A stretch of 25,101 nt of DNA from PKWO01 sp036561005 (lineage in GTDB: Bacteria; Pseudomonadota; Gammaproteobacteria; Burkholderiales; Burkholderiaceae_D). Within the stretch, counting starts at the first letter, position 1. Every line of letters starts with the position of its first letter. A model generated the notes under the pieces. The model saw only the letters and a program-made list of their open reading frames with translations. It had not been told where the DNA came from and made no database searches. The translations under genes and the position numbers were made by a program. Positions 19,101 through 24,596 of this stretch are shown piece by piece. The DNA is taken from NCBI GenBank assembly GCA_036561005.1, contig DATBQE010000029.1, positions 1 to 25,101 of the forward strand. Reading direction: 5' to 3'.

Positions 19101-20188
19101 TGGGTATAGTCCAGGTCGTCGTAAGCGAATTCATTGGTGCGTACCAGACAGGGCGCGCTGCCGAGTTCGTCGAACTGATGGAACATCAGCGTGCGCGCGC
19201 AGCGCCGGTAGGTGCGTTCTTCGAAGCCCGCACGGTAGCTGGAAAACGGATCGGGCCGCACCGGCCACACACCGGGCCCGGCAGCGCAGGCCAACACCTG
19301 TGCGGTCTCGCCGAGCGGCGTCGGCGCGGCTTCGCAGTAATCCTCGCCATAGTCGAATACCAGCTGGAACAGCCATTGCGCCTGCGTCAGATCGGGCTGC
19401 ACCAGGCACGATTGCCTGTTGCCGTATTGGATGCGGCGAATATAGAGATGCGTGCAGCGCGTGGCGTCGCTGCGGTTACGCTCGCAGCACAGGGCGGGGT
19501 CAATGCCGAGTGAATTTTCCTGTGCGTATTCGTAGACAATCGCATTGCCCTTGTCGTCGCGGCTTTCGCAGATCAGCCACGAGAATATGTGTTTGCCGTC
19601 TGTGATCTGGCTTTTTGCATCCCGGCCATAGACCGACGTGACGTTGTCGCGCGAGATGGTGCGCCAGTAGATGGCGGCAGAGGTAGTATCGCTCCAGCGC
19701 TCGATGCGGCTGAACTTGCCTTCGATGCGCGGCTGATAGGTGCGCACCGTATAACTGCCTATGCTCACGTCTGCGACTGTGCCGTCTGCGTTCTGCACCG
19801 GCACCAGGTCTTCTGCATCGGAGATCATGAACACATCGGCCTCGGCCAGCCCCGCGCCGTCGTTATAGCGCGGCAAGCCCTTATCGGTCTTGCGCTTGAT
19901 GCTGGCCAGGCCCAGGCTCCAGCCGTAGCCGAACGGCCCGTTGCCCGCGCCCGAGTCATAGGTGAGCGACAACTGCGGCCCGAAGCCGGCCCGCCCCGGC
20001 GTAGCCCCGAGCGGAATGCTCATCGACGCCGTGCCGTTGGACGGATTGACGCTGAATTTCTCACCCACACCACGCACTGCACCGCCGCCCTTGGGCAGCG
20101 AAATCTGCGGTGCATTGGCGCCGAAGCGCGTGCCTGATGCCGTATCGGCCTGTTCGGCCTTATCCGATGAATTGTCCATTGGATCCAT
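12245..20188 (-). CDS. Tc toxin TcB-TcC fusion (SpvB / beta-propeller / RHS cage / variable effector)
   Basis: This single chain should form the TcB-TcC cage that encloses and delivers an effector. Residues 25-310 are SpvB-like (APQISLPKGGGAVRGVGEKF, then LSLTYDSGAGNGPFGYGW). FG-GAP/VCBS-type repeats with DVTGDGLADVL, DMSGDGLTDLV and DLDGSGTTDLV at about 575-700 fit the TcB beta-propeller that docks on TcA. RHS/YD repeats at about 1950-2270 include YTYDAVGNVTQ and YQYDVAGNITQ. The RHS core ends with RYTGMERDEESGLDYHGVRY and DPKGLADGMNLYAYCRANP. Arg2291, Asp2304 and Asp2327 have the 13- and 23-residue spacing of the TcC self-cleavage site. Residues 2332-2647 are the hypervariable region: Pro-rich to about 2475, then beta-rich, ending in F. 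I recognise no effector family there. The length of 2647 aa is near the sum of separate TcB (about 1475) and TcC (about 960) plus extra. The ATG at 20188 has no Shine-Dalgarno; an in-frame ATG at 20179 is equally possible. It is the first gene of the operon. Confidence 0.95.
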   Translation of the reverse strand: MDPMDNSSDKAEQADTASGTRFGANAPQISLPKGGGAVRGVGEKFSVNPSNGTASMSIPLGATPGRAGFGPQLSLTYDSGAGNGPFGYGWSLGLASIKRKTDKGLPRYNDGAGLAEADVFMISDAEDLVPVQNADGTVADVSIGSYTVRTYQPRIEGKFSRIERWSDTTSAAIYWRTISRDNVTSVYGRDAKSQITDGKHIFSWLICESRDDKGNAIVYEYAQENSLGIDPALCCERNRSDATRCTHLYIRRIQYGNRQSCLVQPDLTQAQWLFQLVFDYGEDYCEAAPTPLGETAQVLACAAGPGVWPVRPDPFSSYRAGFEERTYRRCARTLMFHQFDELGSAPCLVRTNEFAYDDLDYTQAVAIDAELAHKGSTHFASFIRSVTQSGYLKNDSVPGQQKNGQTYQTYFKRPLPPVEFDYSQALIADDIRQIAPDDDGNLPVGIDDKNYHWTDLDGEGLHGVLVQQGGAWFYKRNISALPTAAAGSAGSAGSVTSANAPDVRFAPMECLRQAPPPRLGQGLQLLDVSGSGMLDVVELDAQRPGYFERTTDGGWERFKEFSALPNIDWQDPNLRFIDVTGDGLADVLVTEDDAFTWYPSCGAEGYGRAGKVQRALDEEKGPCVLFSDGTQSIYLADMSGDGLTDLVRIRNSEICYWPNLGYGRFGAKVTMDNAPLLDRSEDFSQSRLRLADLDGSGTTDLVYLAADGARLYFNQSGNRWSAPRLLAQFPRVDSMATVQVLDLFGNGTSCLTWSTPLGDAVARRMFYIDLMSGQKPHLLVSVKNNLGQQTDVEYAPSTRFYLADRYAGKPWITRLPFPVQCVAKMTVSDLWRQTAFATTYSYHHGHFDGTEREFRGFGRVEQTDVQSFGTFAAANSTSPYITADKTLYQPPVKTITWYHTGAYLDQARILKRYEGEYFPNWLGDLPGKPAVDAVFTEAVLPEPGIATPGIGADEWREAVRACKGMVLRQEVMELDVNALAQGRDLPVRFYSAAQHNYRIVMLQPRGANQHAVFLTGESETLTYHYDLDLRAAQLQPDPRIEHSLNLSFDELGNVQQSLSAAYPRVRTFQNALLQQSQVNAVVAMQQERRLTYKEMRYTGDVIDTFDPAHPAMMQFYRLRHQYEVQNFELTGIAPAAGFYYTVDDLRRYALSAIYPSPAAAPVVVPAIAFQQLPPDATPHKRPIDHSRTIFFKDDLSGALALGTMGKLGLVYQELKLALTDDVLNTVLVNAAGNMADQNVPGGATVRARLQDNSASGYLSGAALAQLFSVAAAGEYWIAGGVAGFAANAAQRFYQAERYTDAFGNQTTLAYDAAYNIYLQSSTDAKGNNTQVAQFDFRVMKPALMQDCNNNLSQVAFDILGLPAASALKGKGSEGDNLDAVTPAQINPGPAALAAFFTGNYDAALAQQFIAGAGTRHLNYFGETQAADGSTLWGQHPGAVCSIVREQHAAQLAAGAQSPLQAAFEYADGSGTVLVRKSQAEPAPGNSGLRWIASGKTIQNNKGKPVKRYEPYFSSNEHRYEESVETGVTSVIYYDAADKVVRTDNPDGSYSRADYSPWQLTSYDNNDTVLEPGNPWYAQMTAGSASPEQQRAAQLAAVHANTPSVTIYDSLGRSVAAIAQNRQQYPGDAAPSAILALFSVTKLDSQGRELWKRDARNNLVTQNIVPPMADGQATDAQTGYVPAYDMAGKLLFRHGMDDGERWTLVDALGKPLVTWDFNQSRDNKGMASDEQRQYYHRYDALHRPIEQWLTVNANEQTAMPQMIVRTVYADAGGGLPNAQANNLCGHVVQLFDPCGLVQTNKMDFKGGILETQRQLTANYKAAVIDWQNASNATPDPNLETETFFRITEYDALKRPTRLYNWHSGTGARVAVHEPHYNLRGLRQSEDLVIGAVKTAGGYTEGGGSTRSHAVTDIEYDVKGQRQSLTLGNGSITRYQYDAQTFRLLQMRTTRPGFDPAFPEPAGQLSDAKVLQNLFYTYDAVGNVTQIRDDAFAPAYFANQMVDAQSLYTYDALYRLIASTGRENGAAAGAPVQIEGAPGTASFPVTAANALRNYAQQYQYDVAGNITQMRHSAGSLGSWTRAYQYANTSNRLANTSTGDPLQAVTYQYDAHGNMLNVANVAAGAYTQWDYRDMISAFNGIGGGWTYYNYDSAKQRTRKVNENSDGTLKKWERIDLGGLEIYRRYSGGNVVVQIESVHMMDGDKRLLLAENVLQSNDAGLPAGVLYRYQYGNHLGSAVLELDASAQVISYEETHPYGTAAYHCMQNGVEANPKRYRYTGMERDEESGLDYHGVRYYLPWLGRWSGCDPKGLADGMNLYAYCRANPLAYSDRTGTDSKPENPNSPPPPAPTPKGDSPQKYHWGGKLQDTPPVADNKARVPETPEDFAALKARIGPIFPDLRYSLDPTRALGPTDFQFKPKFDLTLRPDFTLPSGPPFLPTATPLADPQIPPDPSGTPWYAPLSGTTPSDPDRESPPAVGWKPRLEVLNFFAKKINTSWVDTSLALGFGVAHGTSTLGFGILSDKSGLNVSVSGNNPETSDPSYLISDIRHNNTLLDSTPVYRLEPDPSIGLNFRHFFRSGIELDISAGLSPRNLPGIGDLPSYVPYSPLTPHAAGALGSAADLLLSMSPMHYNYQLDAGKYWGVRVGVYNF
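18706..18732. repeat. Three perfect 9-bp repeats inside TcB
   Basis: The plus-strand unit CAGACCCGG is present three times in a row. On the coding strand it gives an Ala-Gly-Ser-Ala-Gly-Ser loop near residues 486-494, between two conserved blocks of the TcB part. It is in frame and probably a flexible loop that varies in length between strains. Confidence 0.8.
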
Positions 20189-20219
20189 TCGAAAGCGACG
20201 TTGAGATTTGGAACAACGT

Positions 20220-20256
20220 CCACGGGAACCGACGATCAGGCCGTCGGTTCGCGTGG
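20220..20256. repeat. Long hairpin in the presumed leader of the Tc operon
   Basis: Arms of 15 bases (20220-20234 and 20242-20256) pair at 14 of 15 positions around a 7-base loop, built on CCGACG / CGTCGG and CCACG / CGTGG. The hairpin ends about 31 bases before the TcB-TcC start codon. It is not followed by a T run on the minus strand (next bases ACGTTGTTCC), so it looks like a leader-RNA structure or an operator more than a terminator. Confidence 0.7.
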
Positions 20257-20375
20257 AAAGGTGGTGCAGGATCTTGCTGAAGAGTGGGGAGGTGGCGCTT
20301 GTATTGGCGTATGGCGCCGGATGGGAGCCATGCTTCCGGATTCACTGATGTTCTGTGTCTGGAATGGTTGTGAAG

Positions 20376-20404
20376 ATAATATTTTTTTATTTACAAAAGA
20401 GCAA
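20376..20404 (-). promoter_or_regulatory. Candidate sigma70 promoter of the Tc operon
   Basis: On the minus strand TTGCTC (20404-20399) and TATTAT (20381-20376) are separated by 17 bases within the only strongly AT-rich stretch upstream of the operon. The -10 matches consensus at 5 of 6 positions, the -35 at 3 of 6. It would leave a leader of about 180 bases containing the hairpin at 20220-20256. This is a prediction by eye. Confidence 0.35.
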
Positions 20405-20425
20405 CCTGTTAACTTTGACAGGTTG
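20402..20425. repeat. Inverted repeat beside the candidate Tc promoter
   Basis: CAACCTGT (20402-20409) and ACAGGTTG (20418-20425) are perfect 8-bp arms around TAACTTTG. The repeat overlaps the edge of the candidate -35 of the Tc operon and lies upstream of the divergent gene. That is where a dimeric regulator could act on either. No regulator gene is in the window. Confidence 0.5.
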
Positions 20426-20534
20426 GTGGATTTTACAATTGGGCAATGATAAGCATGCCTCCCCGCAGCGCGCGGGCTGTGCGCCGGCGCCAAGCTTGTG
20501 GTCCTTACCGGTCGATCAATTTGTCCTCATGCAA

Positions 20535-20563
20535 TCGGCAAAACAGGTACGAGCGTTTAGAAT
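20535..20563 (+). promoter_or_regulatory. Candidate promoter of the YdeI/OmdA-like gene
   Basis: TCGGCA (20535-20540) and TAGAAT (20558-20563) are spaced by 17 bases, matching consensus at 4 and 5 of 6 positions, and end 57 bases before the ATG at 20621. This is a prediction by eye, with no independent support. Confidence 0.4.
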
Positions 20564-20620
20564 GCCGGATGGACCGAGACAAAAAGCGCCAAAGCCAAAA
20601 CACCAATAACGGAGACGCCT

Positions 20621-21214
20621 ATGAACCCCAAAGTGGATGCCTACATAAATAAAGCAAAAACCTGGAAGGAGGAAATCGAGACGCTTAGAGCGATCGCCCT
20701 CGATTGCAAGCTGACCGAGGAATTGAAGTGGGGCTGTCCCTGCTATACCTACGAGGGAACCAACCTGGTCTTGATCCACGTGTTCAGGGAATACTGCGCA
20801 TTGCTGTTCTTCAAGGGCGCTCTGATGAAAGACCCCAAGGGCATCCTGGTCCAGCAGACCGAGAACGTGCAGTCGGCGCGCCAGTTGCGCTTCACCAGCG
20901 CGCAGGAAATCACCAAGCTGAAAGCAGTGGTGAAGGCTTATATCCGCGAAGCGATGGCAGTGCAGAAAGCCGGTCTGAAAGTGGAAATGAAAAAGACCGA
21001 GGAATTCGCCATGCCTGAGGAATTACAGAATAAATTCGACGAAGACAGGGCATTCAAAAAGGCATTTGAGAAATTGACGCCGGGCCGGCAACGCGCCTAC
21101 ATCCTGCATTATGCCGGGGCCAAGCAGCCTGCAACGCGGGTGTCGCGGATAGAAAAAAGCATGCCGCTGATTTTTGAGGGCTTGGGGCTGAACGATAGGG
21201 CGCCGTTGAAGTAA
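20621..21214 (+). CDS. YdeI/OmpD-associated family protein (DUF1801 plus OmdA)
   Basis: The protein has 197 residues and no signal peptide or membrane segment, so it should be cytoplasmic. The N-terminal half fits DUF1801 (KWGCPCYTYEGTNLVLIHVF, then CALLFFKGALMKDP). The C-terminal part, about 130-185, fits the OmdA (bacteriocin-protection) segment: MPEELQNKFDEDRAFKKAFEKLTPGRQ, where Pro-Gly-Arg-Gln and the following YILHYAGAK and TRVSRIEK are typical. The biochemical role of this family is not established; the bacteriocin-protection name comes from early Salmonella work. GGAG (20611-20614) stands 6 bases before the ATG. It diverges from the Tc operon and faces the GH16 gene. Nothing in the sequence links it functionally to the toxin. 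Confidence 0.9.
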   Translation: MNPKVDAYINKAKTWKEEIETLRAIALDCKLTEELKWGCPCYTYEGTNLVLIHVFREYCALLFFKGALMKDPKGILVQQTENVQSARQLRFTSAQEITKLKAVVKAYIREAMAVQKAGLKVEMKKTEEFAMPEELQNKFDEDRAFKKAFEKLTPGRQRAYILHYAGAKQPATRVSRIEKSMPLIFEGLGLNDRAPLK

Positions 21215-21266
21215 AGCTGACTCAGTAGGCACGATGCGAAATTATAGGGTAGGGCGGCACCTGACG

Positions 21267-21294
21267 AAAACCCGGTCGAATTGAATCGACCGGG
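21267..21294 (-). terminator. Intrinsic terminator of the GH16 gene
   Basis: Perfect 9-bp arms CCCGGTCGA (21271-21279) and TCGACCGGG (21286-21294) surround a 6-base loop. Read on the minus strand, the stem is followed directly by TTTTCGT. It lies 50 bases after the GH16 stop. In the plus direction it also lies 57 bases after the YdeI/OmdA-like gene and may act in both directions, though the plus side lacks a T run. Confidence 0.8.
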
Positions 21295-21343
21295 CGCATT
21301 CTGCATCAAATCGAGGCCGACCTGCGCCGGCCTCTTCCTGCAA

Positions 21344-23512
21344 TTACTTCTGATACACCTTCACATACTGCACCTGCAACTGCTGCGGGAAAATCGCATT
21401 GTTGTTCGGGTTACCCGGCCAGTTGCCGCCCACGGCGAGGTTCAGGATGATGTAGAAGCCCTGGTTGAACGGTGCGGGATATGCGCCGCCTGACGACGAC
21501 CAGTTGGTCTGTGTCGAATACAGCACGTTATCGAAGTACCAGCGGATCTGGCCCGGGTCCCACTCTACCGCATAGGTATGGAAGCCGCCGGTCATGCTCG
21601 GTCCTGGGGTGTACTCGACTGTGGTGTAGAGGTTGCTCGGCCACGGTGAGCCAAAGTGGATCGAGCCGTACAGGTTGTTGCCGCCGGCCGCGCCCAGGTT
21701 GATGGCTTCCATGATGTCGATCTCGCCGCTGGCGGGCCAGGTGCCGTAGACGCTGTTGGCCGGCATCATCCAGAAGGCCGGCCATGTGCCCTGGCCGGCC
21801 GGCAGTTTCATGCTCGCTTCGAAGCGGCCGTAGGTCCAGTTGGCCAGGGTGTGCATGCGCCCCGATGTGTACGAGCGTGTCTGGCCGTCCGGCCCGGTGT
21901 AGTTGCCCGCGAGCGCCTGGATTACCAGGTTGCCGTTTTGCAGGAAGATGTTTTGCGGCAGCGATGTGTAGTATTCGAGCTCGTTGTTGCCTTCGCCGCT
22001 GTCGTTGACTTCGATCTGCCATTTGCTCGTGTCGACTTGCGTATCGGTGGCGAAGTTGTCTTGCCAGACCAGCTTGTAGCCGTCTACTACCGGCGTCGGG
22101 GTGGGTGTCGGCGTTGGGGTTGGCGTAGGAGTCGGTGTCGGGGTCGGGGTTGGTGTGGCGGACTTGAACGTCCACTGCTGTCCTGCACCGCCGTTGCATG
22201 CGCCGACGCCGTTGGCCCAGATGTCGACATTGGTCAGATTGGTGGTGCCGCAGCCGGCCACGTCGAGTGCGCCGTTGCTGTTGGGGTTGACCAGCGTATA
22301 AGTGCCGTTGGCGTTAGGGTTGATGCGCCACTTTTGCCCGGCACCGCCGTTGCACACGCCCACGCCATAGGCCCAGATCTGCACATTGGTGCCGTTGGCT
22401 GTGCCGCAACCGGCCACGTCGAGCGCCGCGCCGCTGTTGGTGTTGATCAGGTGGTAGGTGCCGTCGCTGTTGGCATCAACCTGCCACGCCTGGGCGGCGG
22501 TGCCGTTCTGCGTATAGATTTCGACGTTGGTACCGTTGGCCGTGCCGGCGCTATAGACGTCGAGCGCCATGTTGCTGTTGGGGTTGACGATGGAATACGT
22601 GGCACCGGAAGTGATGCCGGCCGGCTGCAGCAGCCATTGCTGGCCCGCGCCGCCGCTGCACACCCCTACGCCGTTGGCCCAGATCTCTACGTTGGTGCCG
22701 TTGCTCGTGCCGCAGCCTGCCACGTCGAGCGCAGCCTTGCTGTTGGGGTTGACCAGTGTATAGGTGCCGTTGCTGTTGGCCTGGAAGGTCCACTGCTGGG
22801 CGGCGGTGCCGTTTGGCGTGTAGATGTCCACATTGGTGCCGTTGGCAGTGCCCGCGCTGTAAACATCGAGCGCCATATTGCTGTTGGGGTTGACCAGTGT
22901 ATAGGTGCCGTTGCTGTTGGCCGTGACGCGCCAGACCTGTGCCGGCGAACCGTTCTGGGCCCAGATTTCGACATTGGTGAGATTGGTCGTTCCGGCGCCG
23001 GTCACGTCGAGCGCGAGGTTGCTGTTGGGATTGACCAGCGTATAGAGTGCGCCGGAATTGATGCCCGGTGCCGGCGCGGGGGTGGGGGTCGGCGTTGGCG
23101 TTGGCGTTGGCGTTGGCGTTGGCGCGGGTGTCGGAGTCGGGGTAGGTGCTGGTGTCGGAGTGGGGGTAGGTGTCGGCGTTGGCGTAGGTGCCGGGGTAGG
23201 GGCGGGTGTGCCGCTGCACGAGCCGCCTGGGCTGTACAGGCTTGCCACCGTCGGGTTCCAGCCGGTGCCCACATAATCGGTTTGCGTGACAAGAGCCGTG
23301 TAGGTGGCGCCGTTATAGCTCACGACCTGGCCGGCAGTATAGGTGCCGCCTTCCACCCAGGCCGTGCATGCAGTCGCGGCCTTGATGTTTTTCGGCACGT
23401 GCTTGAGGTTGGCGTTTGCCGTATCCTCTGCGCTCCCATTGCCCCCGCCGCATGCGGCCAACATGCCGCCGATCAAACTCAAAGCCAGGGTACTCGCTAC
23501 GCGTTGTCTCAT
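21344..23512 (-). CDS. GH16 beta-glucanase lipoprotein with CBM5/12 and two ricin-type trefoils
   Basis: This 722-aa enzyme probably cuts beta-1,3- or mixed beta-glucans (laminarinase type). The start at 23512 is set by GAGGAG 6 bases upstream and by the signal peptide that follows; the frame stays open further upstream but without a secretion signal. Lipobox MLAAC gives lipidated Cys21. Cys49 to about 100 is a CBM5/12 chitin-binding-like module (GGTYTAGQVVSYNGATYTALV, then GWNPTVASLYSPGG). A Pro-Thr/Ala linker spans about 103-150. Six ricin-B repeats with VNPNSNxALDV and QxW motifs cover about 155-455. A second Pro-Thr linker follows, then GH16 at about 476-722. The catalytic motif GEIDIMEAI is intact: Glu597 nucleophile, Asp599, Glu602 acid/base. 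By its lipobox it should be anchored to a membrane or on the cell surface. The mixed binding modules suggest fungal or insect-gut polysaccharide targets, which is inference. It has its own terminator and is divergent to a paralogous lipoprotein gene. Confidence 0.93.
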   Translation of the reverse strand: MRQRVASTLALSLIGGMLAACGGGNGSAEDTANANLKHVPKNIKAATACTAWVEGGTYTAGQVVSYNGATYTALVTQTDYVGTGWNPTVASLYSPGGSCSGTPAPTPAPTPTPTPTPTPTPAPTPTPTPAPTPTPTPTPTPTPTPAPAPGINSGALYTLVNPNSNLALDVTGAGTTNLTNVEIWAQNGSPAQVWRVTANSNGTYTLVNPNSNMALDVYSAGTANGTNVDIYTPNGTAAQQWTFQANSNGTYTLVNPNSKAALDVAGCGTSNGTNVEIWANGVGVCSGGAGQQWLLQPAGITSGATYSIVNPNSNMALDVYSAGTANGTNVEIYTQNGTAAQAWQVDANSDGTYHLINTNSGAALDVAGCGTANGTNVQIWAYGVGVCNGGAGQKWRINPNANGTYTLVNPNSNGALDVAGCGTTNLTNVDIWANGVGACNGGAGQQWTFKSATPTPTPTPTPTPTPTPTPTPTPVVDGYKLVWQDNFATDTQVDTSKWQIEVNDSGEGNNELEYYTSLPQNIFLQNGNLVIQALAGNYTGPDGQTRSYTSGRMHTLANWTYGRFEASMKLPAGQGTWPAFWMMPANSVYGTWPASGEIDIMEAINLGAAGGNNLYGSIHFGSPWPSNLYTTVEYTPGPSMTGGFHTYAVEWDPGQIRWYFDNVLYSTQTNWSSSGGAYPAPFNQGFYIILNLAVGGNWPGNPNNNAIFPQQLQVQYVKVYQK
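22088..22158. repeat. Pro-Thr linker repeat 2 of the GH16 gene
   Basis: A short run of alternating Pro and Thr codons, G-rich on the plus strand (variants of GGCGTT / GGTGTC), joins the second ricin trefoil to the GH16 domain. It encodes roughly a dozen Thr-Pro pairs. Confidence 0.9.
22160..23065 (-). repeat. Six ricin-B type repeats, two trefoils, in the GH16 protein
   Basis: Six units of about 135-165 bp each encode a TYTLVNPNSNxALDV start and end in a Q-x-W. Units 1, 2 and 4 have the short NGxxAQxW ending without Cys. Units 3, 5 and 6 have AGCGT and GVGxCxGGAGQ, two Cys each. The arrangement is therefore short-short-Cys and short-Cys-Cys, with nucleotide stretches nearly identical between units (for example around 22560 and 22865). 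This suggests recent internal duplication. Confidence 0.85.
23066..23213. repeat. Pro-Thr/Ala linker repeat 1 of the GH16 gene
   Basis: About 148 bp of tandem Pro-Thr and Pro-Ala codons separate the CBM5/12 module from the first ricin trefoil. The plus strand is G-rich with several GGGG and GGGGG runs. It is a flexible extracellular linker and a likely hot spot for slippage. Confidence 0.9.
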
Positions 23513-23707
23513 CACTCTCTCCTCAATCGCTCTGTTATAGGTATCTCTATCAATCTGCGGCGCAAATCTGCATCGATCGCACCACGACTTTTGGCGCTGC
23601 CTTTTTAAAGTGGGCCATGTCGCGCTTCCGGGAAGGCCTTGTTTCCACATGTCGTACCGAACGTTTTCTTGCGGCGCCATGGCAGGATGGAACCGCACAA
23701 AACGATG

Positions 23708-23719
23708 GTCAAGTGGTTT
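23708..23719 (-). promoter_or_regulatory. Shared 12-bp element upstream of the GH16 gene
   Basis: In the reading direction of the GH16 gene this is AAACCACTTGAC, with 195 bases between it and the start codon. The identical 12 bases occur in the same relative orientation, 216 bases before the divergent lipoprotein gene. Confidence 0.4.
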
Positions 23720-23850
23720 TAACGGCATCCGGCCAGTTGCATACCACATGGATGTTCACTGTCTATGACGGGCCAATGTTTGCGCACCAAACGCCAACCA
23801 ATTGCACGTACCACTTTTGGTTACTTCATTCGCGCAAGGTGCATCTTATT

Positions 23851-23864
23851 TGGTAACGTTTCCA
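23851..23864. promoter_or_regulatory. LacI-family-like operator
   Basis: TGGTAACGTTTCCA is a 14-bp palindrome around a central CG with a single mismatched pair. That is the form typical of operators for LacI-family sugar regulators. It lies about 340 bases before the GH16 start, which is far for direct repression, and no LacI-type gene is present in the window. Confidence 0.3.
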
Positions 23865-24138
23865 AGCGGCACCAGATAGTGCCGGCTGCGGCGAATCGGC
23901 TGCCTGCCATTCCACTTGTGAAAAAAGTGCAACTGGTCTGCATCGACGGGTGCGCCGATTTGCACGAATTGAATCCGAACCACGCGCGAACTGCCGCAAG
24001 TGCCGGAAAACACGCGCAATCAGGGAGGGCTGCAGGCATCGCCGATGCACGCCGGCAGCGGATTAAAGTGCAGCGAGAATTGCGGCAATTGGCACAATGT
24101 GTGCAGGCGTGCCCTGCTTGCGCGCTAATACCATTTCG

Positions 24139-24185
24139 AGATGTTGCGCGAAGTGGTTTTCGCAAGGCGCGGTTTCGCAACATCT
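24139..24185. repeat. 10-bp-arm hairpin with nested inner stem
   Basis: AGATGTTGCG (24139-24148) pairs perfectly with CGCAACATCT (24176-24185). Inside, GCGAA and TTCGC can form a second small stem around GTGGTT. The structure lies mid-way between the two lipoprotein genes. It could be a cruciform, a small RNA end or a regulator site; nothing else points to a particular role. Confidence 0.5.
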
Positions 24186-24368
24186 GAGTGGTTCTATGGC
24201 GCGCGCCCATATTGGCACCAAGGTTTAGCAGATTGGTAATACCATCCCCGGCGCGCGCAAGCTGTGTGCCATGTTATTTAACAGTATTTATCGTTTTGAG
24301 TGGCAATGCGGAGCGATACCGCTTTTTCCGCTGCATTCCAGTGGTATTAGTTCGCCGCCTGAATTTGC

Positions 24369-24380
24369 AAACCACTTGAC
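24369..24380 (+). promoter_or_regulatory. Shared 12-bp element upstream of the plus-strand lipoprotein gene
   Basis: AAACCACTTGAC, reading toward the gene that starts at 24597, with 216 bases between them. It is identical to the element placed 195 bases before the divergent GH16 gene. Confidence 0.4.
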
Positions 24381-24596
24381 GTTGCTCTGAGGGAATTGCA
24401 TTCTCGAATACAACACATCGTCGCGGCGGCCAAGCAAACCGCTTTTGCGTGGAGTCTGTGCCGAGGTGGATTTTCAAGTAAACGGAAGTCTGCATAAAAA
24501 AGAGGGTTGGCTGCTGCGCCTGCAGCGAAGCGGAGACCGGAACGGACTCCACTCAAAGCCAAACCCCACAACGATAAAATTACAGAGGAGTAGTCT

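Larger units (their letters stand above)
23513..24596. promoter_or_regulatory. 1084-base intergenic region between divergent lipoprotein genes
   Basis: No convincing gene is seen here. Open frames on both strands lack signal, domain or family resemblance. The region holds two copies of AAACCACTTGAC placed alike before the two genes, a LacI-type palindrome, a 10-bp-arm hairpin, repeated short words related to AAGTGGTTTT and CTAATACCAT, and the palindrome AATTGCGGCAATT (24078-24090). The density of such elements suggests a regulated divergent promoter region. No strong sigma70 promoter could be placed by eye. Confidence 0.6.

Noticed and set aside
20621..21214. YdeI/OmdA-like protein as an immunity protein for the Tc toxin
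   Set aside because: The bacteriocin-protection name is historic, Tc toxins act on other cells and need no known immunity protein, and the gene is divergent with its own promoter.
23066..23213. CRISPR-like or minisatellite array
   Set aside because: The unit is a 6-bp codon pair with no spacers and encodes a Pro-Thr linker in frame.
21656..23608. A 650-codon plus-strand frame opposite the GH16 gene
   Set aside because: Its Gly-Val runs are the reverse of the Pro-Thr linkers and ricin repeats; the minus-strand frame has signal, binding modules and catalytic motif.
23512..23749. GH16 start further upstream at 23749
   Set aside because: The 79 extra residues would precede and hide the lipoprotein signal peptide, while the ATG at 23512 has a strong GAGGAG 6 bases upstream.
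23765..24187. A possible 140-aa gene in the intergenic region
   Set aside because: No family resemblance, no good ribosome site, and its codons overlap the palindromes and repeated words; treated as noncoding.
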